A stretch of DNA of 64,000 nt, taken from assembly GCA_963557785.1 (NCBI GenBank), contig CAUWBF010000007.1:34043-98042 (forward strand). The letters are read 5' to 3'. This document shows, piece by piece, positions 18,180-25,926 of the stretch. Numbering within the stretch: the stretch's first letter is position 1; every line of letters starts with the position of its first letter. Both the position numbers and the translations under genes were made by a program. The notes under the pieces were generated by a model, which worked only from the letters and a program-made list of their open reading frames with translations, had not been told where the DNA came from and made no database searches. Source of the DNA: Merdicola sp963557785 (GTDB lineage Bacteria > Bacillota > Clostridia > TANB77 > CAG-508).

Positions 18180-18726
18180 TTATATAATTTAATCCATAGT
18201 TATTTCTATTTTGATTAACCCAATTAATATCATCAGCAAAACGCTGTTTAAATATATGATAAAGATTATCATCTTTAAATTTAATAAGAGGAGAATAATT
18301 ACTAAATACATATTTACCGCCAGTAGCCATAAATCTAGGAATTGGATTATCACTAATACTACGATAAGCATCCCCAAATACAAATAGATACTTATAATTA
18401 ATTCTAGCTAATTCTTTCCATAAAATATTACGACATTTATCAATAGCAGTAAGATATGTATTATAATTATTAGAACAAGCACATTTAATACTATAAGTCA
18501 TATACACATCTTCAGTATTATTACGTCCAGAATATTCATCATAAAGATTACCAATATCAGTAAATAATTGATAACCTTCACAATAATTTCTATCACCTCT
18601 AGGAAATAGGAAAACAATATCTCCATGAATACTTCCTTTACCACCTTGTATATATTTACCTGTATTAAATATACGATTTGGACATCTTTCACAATCAGGA
18701 TATTCGTCAACAGTTTTACTTGCCAT
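18172..18726 (-). CDS. Uracil-DNA glycosylase-like (family 4) protein
   Basis: 184 residues. An N-terminal CERCPNR pair and an internal YMTYSIKCACSNN block with a later cysteine (DKCRNILWKEL) match the four-cysteine iron-sulphur layout of family 4/5 UDGs. Next comes the FVFGDAY strand in place of the usual LG.A. Such proteins excise uracil, but in crAss-like phages activity is not proven. It overlaps the polymerase gene by 8 bp and the helicase gene by 11 bp. Confidence 0.65.
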   Translation of the reverse strand: MASKTVDEYPDCERCPNRIFNTGKYIQGGKGSIHGDIVFLFPRGDRNYCEGYQLFTDIGNLYDEYSGRNNTEDVYMTYSIKCACSNNYNTYLTAIDKCRNILWKELARINYKYLFVFGDAYRSISDNPIPRFMATGGKYVFSNYSPLIKFKDDNLYHIFKQRFADDINWVNQNRNNYGLNYIND

Positions 18727-20176
18727 AAGATAATACTAATTGATTACTAGCGCGAGAACAAGCAACATACAATCTACGAAGCATTTCATCTCTATTAGTA
18801 TAAGGATGACCATATTTATCATAAATCATATCGTTAATATCTACAAATACATTTTTATAAGTAGAACCTTGTGCTCTATGAGAAGTAATTGCAAAGCCAT
18901 AATCTAAATCTCTACTAAATAAAATCTTACCATTACTATTCGTAATATTAGAAGCGATAAGATATTTACGTTTAAAATCAAAATATTGTTTCCATTTACT
19001 TCCACGTTCAGAACTACTAGCTTTTTTAGCATCATCAATAAGACTAGTCAACTTCTTATAATACATCTGAAATGTATAGTTATCATAATGGTCAATAACA
19101 AATAAAGGTTGAGTTATAGCACCACCATGAATAGCTTGAAACTTAATAAGAAATCCTTTAAACTCATAATCATTATCAATTGTATCAACAATATCTTTAA
19201 CAATATATTCTTCACTATTGTTTATAATAATATCATTAAAAACATTAACAACAGTAGTATAACTCATTATTAAATCATTACGAGTAATAAGACTTTTATC
19301 AGCATCTTGAATAATCATATGTCTTACATGGTTATTCCATTGTGCAACACGACTATTAGTATAAGCTATAATACGATACAAATCAATATTTTTAGTATAT
19401 TCTTCATCATTAAAACAAGTATCAATTAAATCAGAAAATTCAGTTTGACCACAAACATAAAATCCTTTAGTTTCTTCATTATAATCTTGTCTATTTTTAG
19501 ATATATAATCAAGAAATCTCCATCCATTCTTATTATCTATATCTTCTCGAAGAAGTTTAAGAAGTTTACTAATAGGATTATTATCTCCTTGTCGTACAAC
19601 TTCTTTAAGATAATAAGTATTACTAGCAATAAGAAAAGCTTGACTAGTTTTCTCATTAACAGGTGGAAGCTGACTAGAGTCACCAAGCATTATAACTTTA
19701 ATTTGAAGCTTCTTACATTTATTACTAATATACTTAACAAGTTTAGCATTAAGCATAGAAGCTTCATCAATAATTAAAACTTTAAGACCATCTAGTTTAT
19801 CTTTTCCAACAGGATTAAAGGCAGGATTTTCAGGGTCAAAATTTTCAATATTAACATCAAGTCTAAAACCAAATAATGATTGAATAGTATTAACTTCTTT
19901 TCCACCAATAGAATTACTAAGAACTCTACAAGCTTTATGTGTAGGAGCAGCACAACCTATAACACCACCAGACCATTTGCAATTATTAATAACATATTTA
20001 ATAACAAATGTCTTACCTGTACCTCCAGCACCACAAAGAGCATTAATATATTTCTTATCATCCCAAGGCTGTGCAAGAAACTCAATAAGTTCATGCACAG
20101 CTATTTCTTGGTCTTTAGTAAACTTAATGTTAGTATCTTTTCTATTACTATTAGCAATATTAAGATTATCAATCAT
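18716..20176 (-). CDS. Superfamily 1 DNA helicase (Dda/RecD-like)
   Basis: 486 residues with all main SF1 motifs: AGGTGKTFVIK (Walker A, near residue 50), VLIIDEASMLN (II), VIMLGDSSQLPPV (III), a C-terminal AITSHRAQGSTYKNVFVD (V) and RLYVACSRAS (VI). Dda-like helicases unwind DNA 5' to 3' during phage replication. The gene lies between UDG-like and unknown genes in the PolB operon and shares one base with the next gene. Confidence 0.9.
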   Translation of the reverse strand: MIDNLNIANSNRKDTNIKFTKDQEIAVHELIEFLAQPWDDKKYINALCGAGGTGKTFVIKYVINNCKWSGGVIGCAAPTHKACRVLSNSIGGKEVNTIQSLFGFRLDVNIENFDPENPAFNPVGKDKLDGLKVLIIDEASMLNAKLVKYISNKCKKLQIKVIMLGDSSQLPPVNEKTSQAFLIASNTYYLKEVVRQGDNNPISKLLKLLREDIDNKNGWRFLDYISKNRQDYNEETKGFYVCGQTEFSDLIDTCFNDEEYTKNIDLYRIIAYTNSRVAQWNNHVRHMIIQDADKSLITRNDLIMSYTTVVNVFNDIIINNSEEYIVKDIVDTIDNDYEFKGFLIKFQAIHGGAITQPLFVIDHYDNYTFQMYYKKLTSLIDDAKKASSSERGSKWKQYFDFKRKYLIASNITNSNGKILFSRDLDYGFAITSHRAQGSTYKNVFVDINDMIYDKYGHPYTNRDEMLRRLYVACSRASNQLVLSYGK

Positions 20177-20646
20177 TACAATTCGTTGTTTACATCAATA
20201 AGATTATTTTTAACTTTATCTTCATATTCTTTCCATTCTTGAAAAGCTAAAATAGTAGATTCACTATCACCACGATTATAACACGTAGTAATATGAAACA
20301 ATTCCTTAGCAAAAGGCATTTTAACAATTTTACCTTTAGCTATAAGTCCAGCAGCAAAAGGAATATAAAATCTAGTATCAACAGTTTTTCTATTTTCACT
20401 ATCTCTTATAATTTTAATTCTATGATTATATTCATCTAATCGACGAGCATAAACAACTTTCTTTCCTTTAGTTCTGTAACTTTCACCTGTAATGCTATAT
20501 AGTTTGCCATTGTATTCTACTTTATAAGTACCATCAATATATCTAATAATACCTTCACATTTAGCAACTATAATAACATATTTATTGACTATTCCTTTCT
20601 CTTTGGATTTACCTACAACTCCAAATGAGAATTTAAAGCTAACCAT
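20176..20646 (-). CDS. Unknown protein (156 aa)
   Basis: 156 residues: a beta-rich N-terminal half with YKVEYNGKLYSITGE and a basic middle (GKKVVYARRLDEYNHRIK), then a helical acidic tail. It starts 6 bp after the 110-residue gene and is coupled to the helicase gene. No family recognised. Confidence 0.55.
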   Translation of the reverse strand: MVSFKFSFGVVGKSKEKGIVNKYVIIVAKCEGIIRYIDGTYKVEYNGKLYSITGESYRTKGKKVVYARRLDEYNHRIKIIRDSENRKTVDTRFYIPFAAGLIAKGKIVKMPFAKELFHITTCYNRGDSESTILAFQEWKEYEDKVKNNLIDVNNEL

Positions 20647-20652
20647 AGTATA

Positions 20653-20985
20653 CTACTTTCTTTTAATAGTACGCATACGTTTATCAACAGCACGAGTAAT
20701 ACCTTTAAAAGTATTATCTTCTGCAAATTTAGCTTTACGAGCAGCCTTTTTAGCAGCTTTCTTAGCAGCAATCTCTTCATCGCGTTCTTTTTGTTGTTGA
20801 ATAACATCAACAATCTCAACATGATAACCACAATAATGAGAAAGAAAATCAATCTTACCACTAGTTCCATTACCAATAGCACTATTCTTAGCTACTTTAA
20901 TAACTTTACTAGCAGGATTGATTCCAATAACAGCGTCAACATTATTAAGTTGACGAACAACAGAAACTTCATCATACTTTTTCAT
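20653..20985 (-). CDS. Unknown basic protein (110 aa)
   Basis: 110 residues ending in a lysine/alanine-rich helix (AAKKAAKKAARKAKFAEDN) and a KRMRTIKRK tail, histone-like in composition. It could bind DNA in the replication complex. This is inferred from charge only. Confidence 0.55.
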   Translation of the reverse strand: MKKYDEVSVVRQLNNVDAVIGINPASKVIKVAKNSAIGNGTSGKIDFLSHYCGYHVEIVDVIQQQKERDEEIAAKKAAKKAARKAKFAEDNTFKGITRAVDKRMRTIKRK

Positions 20986-21072
20986 AAGTACTTTACATTT
21001 TTAAAGATTAATAAAACAATTATATTTAATAGTTAAAACTATAATAAATTCAATAATAGTTAGATTAGTAGA

Positions 21073-21113
21073 GCCACTACGCTACGCTCCGTGGCGACCC
21101 CCCGTAGAGGATG
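21073..21113 (-). repeat. Long form of the GC-rich element
   Basis: A minus-oriented 17-mer (21097-21113, GGGGGGT variant) is followed on its 3' side by a GC-rich hairpin with GCCAC (21073-21077) and GTGGC (21091-21095). The insert stands out sharply against the AT-rich gap of about 140 bp that it occupies between the frameshifted membrane gene and the 110-residue gene. Nothing else is seen in this gap. Confidence 0.85.
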
Positions 21114-21128
21114 GAAGCAAGCTAGTCA

Positions 21129-21406
21129 TTAAACTTTCTTTCTAATAATATCATTAAAATCACTAGCAAGTTTACCAATCCTATCTTCAATTCTATCTAG
21201 TCTATTTCTATCTCTATCTCTTTTAACTTCCCATTGTTTATTAATATCGCAAATATCAATTTGAATCTTTCTAATCCAATTTTGAGTATCATTAATATCT
21301 CTAATAAGTCTATCTAGTTTTTACTAACAATGGTAATTCTTATAAAAAGATATACAGATAAACCAAATATCATACCAAGTATAAAATGAGAAACATTTTC
21401 AATCAT
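21129..21406 (-). CDS. Membrane anchor plus coiled coil, joined by a -1 frameshift
   Basis: The ATG at 21406 (overlapping the upstream TGA) opens 30 codons: MIENVSHFILGMIFGLSVYL is a transmembrane segment, then IRITIVSKN and TAG at 21314-21316. In the -1 frame a coiled coil of about 60 residues continues without a stop (LDRLIRDINDTQNWIRK ... RIGKLASDF) to TAA at 21129-21131, but it has no start of its own. The frames meet at a run of five A on the minus strand (21318-21322). Programmed slippage, a real mutation or a sequencing indel would each explain it. Confidence 0.55.
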
Positions 21407-21971
21407 AGAAATAATGATAAAGTTTACGAATTAGTTCAAATCTAGTATCAGTAATATTATAAATTTTAAATACTTTAGCAACAAAATCAAAATCACCATA
21501 TTTAAGTAAAGCATCTATATAATCTTTAATATCACTAAGCCACATAATAGCACTAACAGAATATCTATCACTATCAGTATTAGTAATATATTGACCAATA
21601 CCTTTAGCAATAGTATCAGCAGTTATATCATTAATAATAAACTTATCAGTAAACCAATTATCTTTTATATAATGTTTATCAGTATATTTATCACGAAAGG
21701 TTTTAGATAGTTTATTACATAAATCAATATAAGAACGAGCAGCAGTTCTATTATTATGATTAACAAATTGAACATCTTTAACTTTAAGAGTTAAGTTCAT
21801 ACCACATTCAATAATACGAACTTTAATTTGTTTTTTATCCTCATTAATATATAGAACAATAGCAAGTTTATCTTTCCAATAGCCAGTATTTAAAGTAACT
21901 ATATCATAAAGTTTAACTTTAAATCCAGATGTAATAGTACCATCAATTTGTTTATAAGTAATATAATTCAT
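21399..21971 (-). CDS. Unknown protein (190 aa)
   Basis: 190 residues. The N-terminal third is beta-rich with KLYDIVTLNTGYWKDKLAIVLY, an SH3/KOW-like pattern. The remainder is helical. It is the first gene downstream of leader copy 3 (about 75 bp). Its TGA overlaps the ATG of the membrane gene. Confidence 0.55.
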   Translation of the reverse strand: MNYITYKQIDGTITSGFKVKLYDIVTLNTGYWKDKLAIVLYINEDKKQIKVRIIECGMNLTLKVKDVQFVNHNNRTAARSYIDLCNKLSKTFRDKYTDKHYIKDNWFTDKFIINDITADTIAKGIGQYITNTDSDRYSVSAIMWLSDIKDYIDALLKYGDFDFVAKVFKIYNITDTRFELIRKLYHYFYD

Positions 21972-22044
21972 AATAAAACTGTATTAAATTTTTAGTTTAA
22001 CATTTATTAGCTAGTTCTTTTGCCCTGTATTGAACCCAATATTA

Positions 22045-22109
22045 ATCGTGATAGATTAATCAGATTATATATGAAAATTCAACAGAGAGCAAAAGAACCG
22101 TATCTATGA
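22045..22109 (-). promoter_or_regulatory. Three-block promoter/leader element, copy 3
   Basis: Minus strand: TCATAGATACGGTTCTTTT, 8 nt, TTGAATTTT, 11 nt, TGATTAATCTATCACGAT, with spacing identical to copies 1 and 2. The flanks also form a long stem: GTTCTTTTGC (22014-22023) with GCAAAAGAAC (22089-22098), continued by TTGAA/TTCAA. Confidence 0.6.
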
Positions 22110-22130
22110 ATGTATTATGAACATAAATAG

Positions 22131-22493
22131 TTAGTCATTACTAGCAGCCTCATTATTCTGTTCATTATTCTTACCATCACGTTTAAGACGTTCTTTAAGA
22201 ATATGTTCAGATACAGAACCAAGTTTACATTCACTAACACAACGACTAACACCTTTAGCATGAGTTACAGTATATACAATAGGATAATTAATATATTTAT
22301 TATTACCTACTGTACGTTCAATTTTAGTAATTCCAACTTCGGTTACAATACCAACACAAACACCAAGCTTAGTTTGATTATGATATTGATAAGTATATTC
22401 CATATAAACTATTTGTCCTTTTTTAAACTTAGCTTGTTCTTCAATGTATCTATCTAATAGACCATCAAAAATAAAAGAATCATAATTATCCAT
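22131..22493 (-). CDS. Unknown protein (120 aa)
   Basis: 120 residues from the ATG at 22493. The core KKGQIVYMEYTYQYHNQTKLGVCVGIVTEVG looks like a small SH3-like barrel (translation-factor KOW style), with an acidic Asn-rich tail. Frames extending upstream run into the terminator-like hairpin at 22535-22566 and are rejected. Function unknown. It lies at the end of an unusual hairpin leader. Confidence 0.55.
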   Translation of the reverse strand: MDNYDSFIFDGLLDRYIEEQAKFKKGQIVYMEYTYQYHNQTKLGVCVGIVTEVGITKIERTVGNNKYINYPIVYTVTHAKGVSRCVSECKLGSVSEHILKERLKRDGKNNEQNNEAASND

Positions 22494-22534
22494 TTTAATT
22501 ATATATTTAAAGTTAATAATATACATACTAAAAA

Positions 22535-22849
22535 GCCTAGCACTATCTTCACAGACAATGCTAGGCAAAACTACAAATACGAAATCATATAAAACGAAAT
22601 GTTTGACACAGACATCATTATTACTAATTTCACAATCAATAATAATAGAATAATTAACACCAAATCAAATATGACATATAACACTTGGACTATGATAAAT
22701 ATTAATAGCACTATCTTCACAGACCGTACTATTACAAAAGTTACAATTAGAAATTAAAACGGATAATAACAATATCATAGTTTCGGAGTTCAATTCCTCC
22801 ATCATCAGCAAGTGAAATAACACTATTATCTTCACAGACAATAGTGTTA
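22535..22849 (-). ncRNA. Three hairpins with one invariant loop (leader RNA)
   Basis: Hairpins at 22535-22566 (GCCTAGCA/TGCTAGGC), 22703-22734 (TAATAG/CTATTA plus 2 bp) and 22818-22849 (TAACACTATT/AATAGTGTTA) have unrelated stems but the same loop, ATCTTCACAGAC on the plus strand (GTCTGTGAAGAT in the minus transcript). The downstream one (22535) is followed on the minus strand by TTTTTAG, like a terminator. No protein-coding frame is evident in this 380-bp gap. An attenuator or loop-binding regulatory RNA is inferred. Confidence 0.6.
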
Positions 22850-22874
22850 GAAATACAATCAAAATTATGTGGGA

Positions 22875-23456
22875 TTATTTAGCAGATTTATTTGCTTTTC
22901 TACGTTTAAGTTCAGCATAAATTTCATCATCACTAACATTCTTAAACTTATTCTCTTGTTTATTATTATCAACAGATTGATTAATCATTTTAATCATTTC
23001 CTTATATTCTGCATTAGAAGTATCAATAATATGTTGAGCAATCAAATTATTAATTTTAGTATTAGCTTCAACAATATTAATAATCATATCTTTAGCATAT
23101 TTAGGAAAAACAGCAATAATAGGTTTAAGAGTATCTTTATCTTCAATTATACTATCCCAACGATTAATAAGCCAATCAAGTTCAAATCCATCTTCAGTAG
23201 CAAGTTTAATAATATCTTCTTGAGTTTTACCAAAATCATTAATATATTTTTGTTCTTTAAGAACATATACAAATAAAGCTAAACCTCTAACATATTGGTC
23301 TGGAGATAAACCTTTATCTTTAATATCATTAATGAATTTATTAAGAAGATTACAATCTTCTTTATATTTACAGGTATCACAAGCAATATTATTAGATGTA
23401 TTACAAGATTTACCAAAAACTTCATCAAGAATAACTTTAATATTAATATTTTCCAT
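22875..23456 (-). CDS. Unknown protein with a four-cysteine cluster (193 aa)
   Basis: 193 residues. CNTSNNIACDTCKYKEDC near residues 18-35 could be a zinc- or iron-sulphur-binding knot. The rest is helical with a basic C-terminus (AELKRRKANKSAK). It is followed by the three-hairpin leader. No family recognised. Confidence 0.55.
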   Translation of the reverse strand: MENINIKVILDEVFGKSCNTSNNIACDTCKYKEDCNLLNKFINDIKDKGLSPDQYVRGLALFVYVLKEQKYINDFGKTQEDIIKLATEDGFELDWLINRWDSIIEDKDTLKPIIAVFPKYAKDMIINIVEANTKINNLIAQHIIDTSNAEYKEMIKMINQSVDNNKQENKFKNVSDDEIYAELKRRKANKSAK

Positions 23457-23468
23457 AATTTTATTTAT

Positions 23469-23648
23469 TTAATCATAATAACCAAAAACATCATTTTCAG
23501 GGTCAACAATAGGACTATCATCAACTATTGGTTCCCAAGCAATATCGTCAAAATCTTGACTTAAACATTCTGCATGAATTTCAACACCTTCAACATTATT
23601 ATTGAAATATGTATCATCTTCAACAAAATAAATATCAGTTCTTTCCAT
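23469..23648 (-). CDS. Very acidic small protein (59 aa)
   Basis: A complete ATG-to-TAA frame encodes MERTDIYFVEDDTYFNNNVE and onward. Of the 59 residues, about 18 are Asp/Glu and few are basic, a DNA-mimic-like composition seen in some anti-restriction proteins, though no similarity is claimed. It lies 12 bp before the 193-residue gene. Confidence 0.55.
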   Translation of the reverse strand: MERTDIYFVEDDTYFNNNVEGVEIHAECLSQDFDDIAWEPIVDDSPIVDPENDVFGYYD

Positions 23649-23667
23649 ATCTTTATATATAAAATAA

Positions 23668-23684
23668 ACTCCGAGTAGAGGATG
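23668..23684 (-). repeat. Degenerate GC-rich element
   Basis: ACTCCGAGTAGAGGATG matches the minus-strand consensus at 14 of 17 positions. Together with the plus copy about 100 bp to the right it makes a facing pair. Confidence 0.6.
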
Positions 23685-23783
23685 ATTATCATCAACTAGT
23701 TAACTATAACAAACCCAATAAACAAAATGGATAAAAATGGCAAGAACATGAGAATTAGCTTTAACAAGCTCAACAGCACTATC

Positions 23784-23800
23784 CATCCTCTACGGGGAGT
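23784..23800 (+). repeat. 17-bp GC-rich element, intergenic
   Basis: Exact CATCCTCTACGGGGAGT followed by CTATAC. On the minus strand its GGATGG supplies an ATG that opens a 28-codon hydrophobic frame (MDSAVELVKANSHVLAIFIH and onward). I do not annotate that frame as a gene. Confidence 0.85.
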
Positions 23801-23813
23801 CTATACTACAAAC

Positions 23814-24440
23814 TTAGCTAGCTTCAGAATCTTTATTCTTTTTATGAAGTTCAGTTTCAGTATCAATCATAATACCAATAACTCGTTGGCTATCACTAGC
23901 AACATCAGCATGAGCTTTAACTAAAGCATCAATGAATAAATCATCTGTATATCTATATTCTCTACGAAGTCCACCATCAGCGGTAACTCTAAACTTATTC
24001 CATAAGAAGTCAACATAAGCACCTTTAGAATTACATATTCTTCCATCATCTTCAAGAGCATGAAGAATATTAAGAGAAGTATGACGTCTAAATGCAGCAT
24101 TGAATTTAACAATACAAACTACATCAAGAATATGTTGAGGAACATTAATTCCAACAGGAATACCACGTTTATCAGTCTTAACATCTTTAAAATCATTATC
24201 TTCATTAGCTTGATTAACAACAGTAGTTTGTTCTTCCTGTTTACGAACTTTACTTTGTTTCTTCTTTCTAGTTTTATTCTTAGGTTGAACAGTTTCACTA
24301 CTAACAACAGCATTAACTTGTGTATCTTCTTCAGGAACAACAAGTTTACCTTCTTGTTTAGCTTCTTCTAAACTTTCAGCCATAGTTTTCTTTCTAGGCT
24401 TAGATTGAACATTACTAGTAACATTATCAAAATTTACCAT
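23814..24440 (-). CDS. Unknown protein with basic linker (208 aa)
   Basis: 208 residues. The first 95 are low-complexity and charged (KPRKKTMAESLEEAKQEG, KNKTRKKKQSKVRKQEEQT). A compact C-terminal domain follows (VPQHILDVVCIVKFNAAFRRH). No family recognised. The basic linker suggests nucleic-acid contact. Confidence 0.55.
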   Translation of the reverse strand: MVNFDNVTSNVQSKPRKKTMAESLEEAKQEGKLVVPEEDTQVNAVVSSETVQPKNKTRKKKQSKVRKQEEQTTVVNQANEDNDFKDVKTDKRGIPVGINVPQHILDVVCIVKFNAAFRRHTSLNILHALEDDGRICNSKGAYVDFLWNKFRVTADGGLRREYRYTDDLFIDALVKAHADVASDSQRVIGIMIDTETELHKKNKDSEAS

Positions 24441-24581
24441 AACACTTATAAGTTTAAGATTAATATTATTATCAGTAGCAATATTACTCTACTGAACAAC
24501 ACGACAAATATAATAATTAAATATAATACTCCAAATATATTATAATTTATTTATACTATAATTCTAACTAATAATCAATAG

Positions 24582-24758
24582 CTATATTAAAATAACTAAA
24601 ATAGTTATAGCAATAGGAATTAACTTACCACGAGTATAATAAATATCAATAGTATCAAGAGTATCATTAGTATAAAGAGAATCAGTAATATCAAGAATAT
24701 TAAGAATATCATTAGTAATACCACCAGTAATATTAGCATGACTAGTATTAATAGTCAT
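24582..24758 (-). CDS. Small membrane protein (58 aa)
   Basis: An ATG-to-TAG frame with typical phage codon use (ATT, ACT, GAT, CTT). The N-terminal 43 residues are polar and Thr/Ile/Asp-rich; the last 14 (LIPIAITILVILI) are a membrane segment that ends the protein. It may be a C-tail-anchored membrane peptide. It lies alone in the gap upstream of the 208-residue gene. Confidence 0.5.
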   Translation of the reverse strand: MTINTSHANITGGITNDILNILDITDSLYTNDTLDTIDIYYTRGKLIPIAITILVILI

Positions 24759-24817
24759 TATAATATTGATAGTATTAATAGTGCTATTGTTAGCTAGAAC
24801 TAATGCTATTGGTCATT

Positions 24818-24967
24818 ATGACTAAAAGTCTTATTAGACTTGGTAATACTGTTAGAGCTAGTCTTAATACTGGGCTTAACGATAAAGTTCATGACGAAAC
24901 TAGAGTTAAAGCTGATGCCAGAACTAATGTTGATGATGATGGTATAACCAAAGGTTATAATGAATGA
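24818..24967 (+). CDS. Possible 49-aa ORF on the plus strand
   Basis: MTKSLIRLGNTVRASLNTGL begins a 49-codon frame with phage-like codon use, but it lies on the plus strand within the minus-strand arm and ends in the hairpin-rich region. It diverges from the 58-residue membrane gene with 59 bp between their starts. It might be a real divergent gene or a transferred fragment. Confidence 0.3.
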   Translation: MTKSLIRLGNTVRASLNTGLNDKVHDETRVKADARTNVDDDGITKGYNE

Positions 24968-25421
24968 AATTGAGAAGATGATAATATAACTAATAGTTAT
25001 AGTGGTTATAATGAAAAGTTATGGAGTTATAACGAGAAGTTATAGGAGAGAAAGAGAGGGAGAAAGAAGGAATTGGAACAATAGGTTTAGATTGATTATT
25101 AGGAGTGTTATTAGGAGGATGAGGAGGATTAGGAAGAATACCAGCAGGACTAGTCTCTTTAGCATATCCATCTCCACACTCATTTCCACATTTACCACTA
25201 CAAAACTCACTCTCATCTCCATATTCAACCTCAATTTAACCCTATTTGAACCACATCCAACTCTACCATCTCATTCTCCACGAAATCCACATTCACCACT
25301 TTCATCTCCATATCCTCTTTCTCCACATTCAATACCTCTCGTCACCTTTAATTTCATCTCTATAACTTTTTGTTATGAGAGTAAATCTACATGACCAATA
25401 TCAGTATAACAAAATGTTATA
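24940..25421 (-). pseudogene. Broken Cys/Gly-rich gene among TATAAC hairpins
   Basis: An ATG on the minus strand near 25356 opens MKLKVTRGIECGERGYGDES, stops at TGA after 28 codons, continues in frame for a few residues (DGRVGCGSNRVK), and then the same composition reappears in another frame (VEYGDESEFCSGKCGNECGD, then a Pro/Asn-rich tail). Together these look like a repeat-bearing gene broken by a stop and a frameshift. At least four short hairpins built on TAACC/GGTTA, TATAACT/AGTTATA, ATAAC/GTTAT and TATAAC/GTTATA flank it. Purine-rich runs mark the stretch off from its neighbours. Confidence 0.4.
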
Positions 25422-25722
25422 GGAGTAAATCATCATTAATTTTATTAGTAGCATTATCATCAGTAATTTCATCGAGTTTATTAATATCAAAACAATTATT
25501 AAGACTATAAGCGATACTTTTTAGTTTATCGTTAATAAGACCTCTACAATTATCAACAACAGCATATACTTGTTTGATATCATCACCGTTACCATTAGTA
25601 GTTAAATTGGTAATAGCAAGAGGAATATCAGCATTAGCAGAATGAAGATTAATAAGTTCAATAGAAGTAATAGAATTATCATTCTCAACTTCAATAGTAG
25701 TAATAATACGATGTACTTTCAT
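25417..25722 (-). CDS. Unknown protein (101 aa)
   Basis: 101 residues: a beta-rich first half (IITTIEVENDNSITSIELIN) and a helical second half with CRGLINDKLKSIAYSL. It lies about 95 bp downstream of one copy of the 20-bp promoter-like repeat. A short hairpin overlaps its stop. No family recognised. Confidence 0.55.
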   Translation of the reverse strand: MKVHRIITTIEVENDNSITSIELINLHSANADIPLAITNLTTNGNGDDIKQVYAVVDNCRGLINDKLKSIAYSLNNCFDINKLDEITDDNATNKINDDLLL

Positions 25723-25737
25723 AATGTTTAATATTAG

Positions 25738-25789
25738 GACAAGACTTATCAGAACTTACAGCTAGTTCATGATTGACAAGTCTTATCAG
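25738..25789 (-). repeat. Two 15-bp direct repeats before the 101-aa gene
   Basis: GACAAGACTTATCAG and GACAAGTCTTATCAG (one mismatch) lie 37 bp apart between the promoter-like repeat and the start of the 101-residue gene. Their position suits an operator or an mRNA leader site. Confidence 0.5.
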
Positions 25790-25815
25790 ACTATTAAGTT
25801 CGTTTGCTGCAATAT

Positions 25816-25837
25816 ATTTAATGTTGATAATGAGCAT
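25816..25837 (-). promoter_or_regulatory. Promoter-like repeat, copy c
   Basis: CTCATTATCAACATTAAATA followed by TATTGC on the minus strand. The TAnnTTG at the end resembles the -7 element of Bacteroidota promoters (TAnnTTTG). It lies upstream of the 101-residue gene. Confidence 0.5.
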
Positions 25838-25890
25838 TTCCATGTTGAACACTAGCAACAACATCAACAAAACTATTGTTGATAACATCA

Positions 25891-25918
25891 GTGCTACCAA
25901 CCCGAAGGTTAGTAGCAC
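25891..25918 (-). terminator. Hairpin after the SSB-like gene
   Basis: GTGCTAC and AACC pair with GGTT and GTAGCAC around CGAA with one mismatch, directly after the SSB-like stop codon. No clear T-run follows, so it may instead stabilise the mRNA 3' end. Confidence 0.45.
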
Positions 25919-25926
25919 CATGTTCA

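Noticed and set aside
22776..22800. GGAGTTCAATTCCTCC resembles a tRNA T-arm
   Set aside because: The five-base-pair stem does not form with a seven-base loop, and no D-arm, anticodon arm or matching acceptor stem could be placed upstream. It is at most a short palindrome.
23695..23798. 28-codon hydrophobic frame starting in the GC-rich element
   Set aside because: The ATG comes from the element itself, no ribosome site is evident and the product is very short. It may be translated, but support is too weak for a gene call.
25002..25394. 130-residue plus-strand ORF with Arg, Ser/Thr and Pro-rich zones
   Set aside because: It is antisense to the decaying Cys/Gly-rich gene. Its odd composition follows from the purine bias of that strand, not from a plausible protein.
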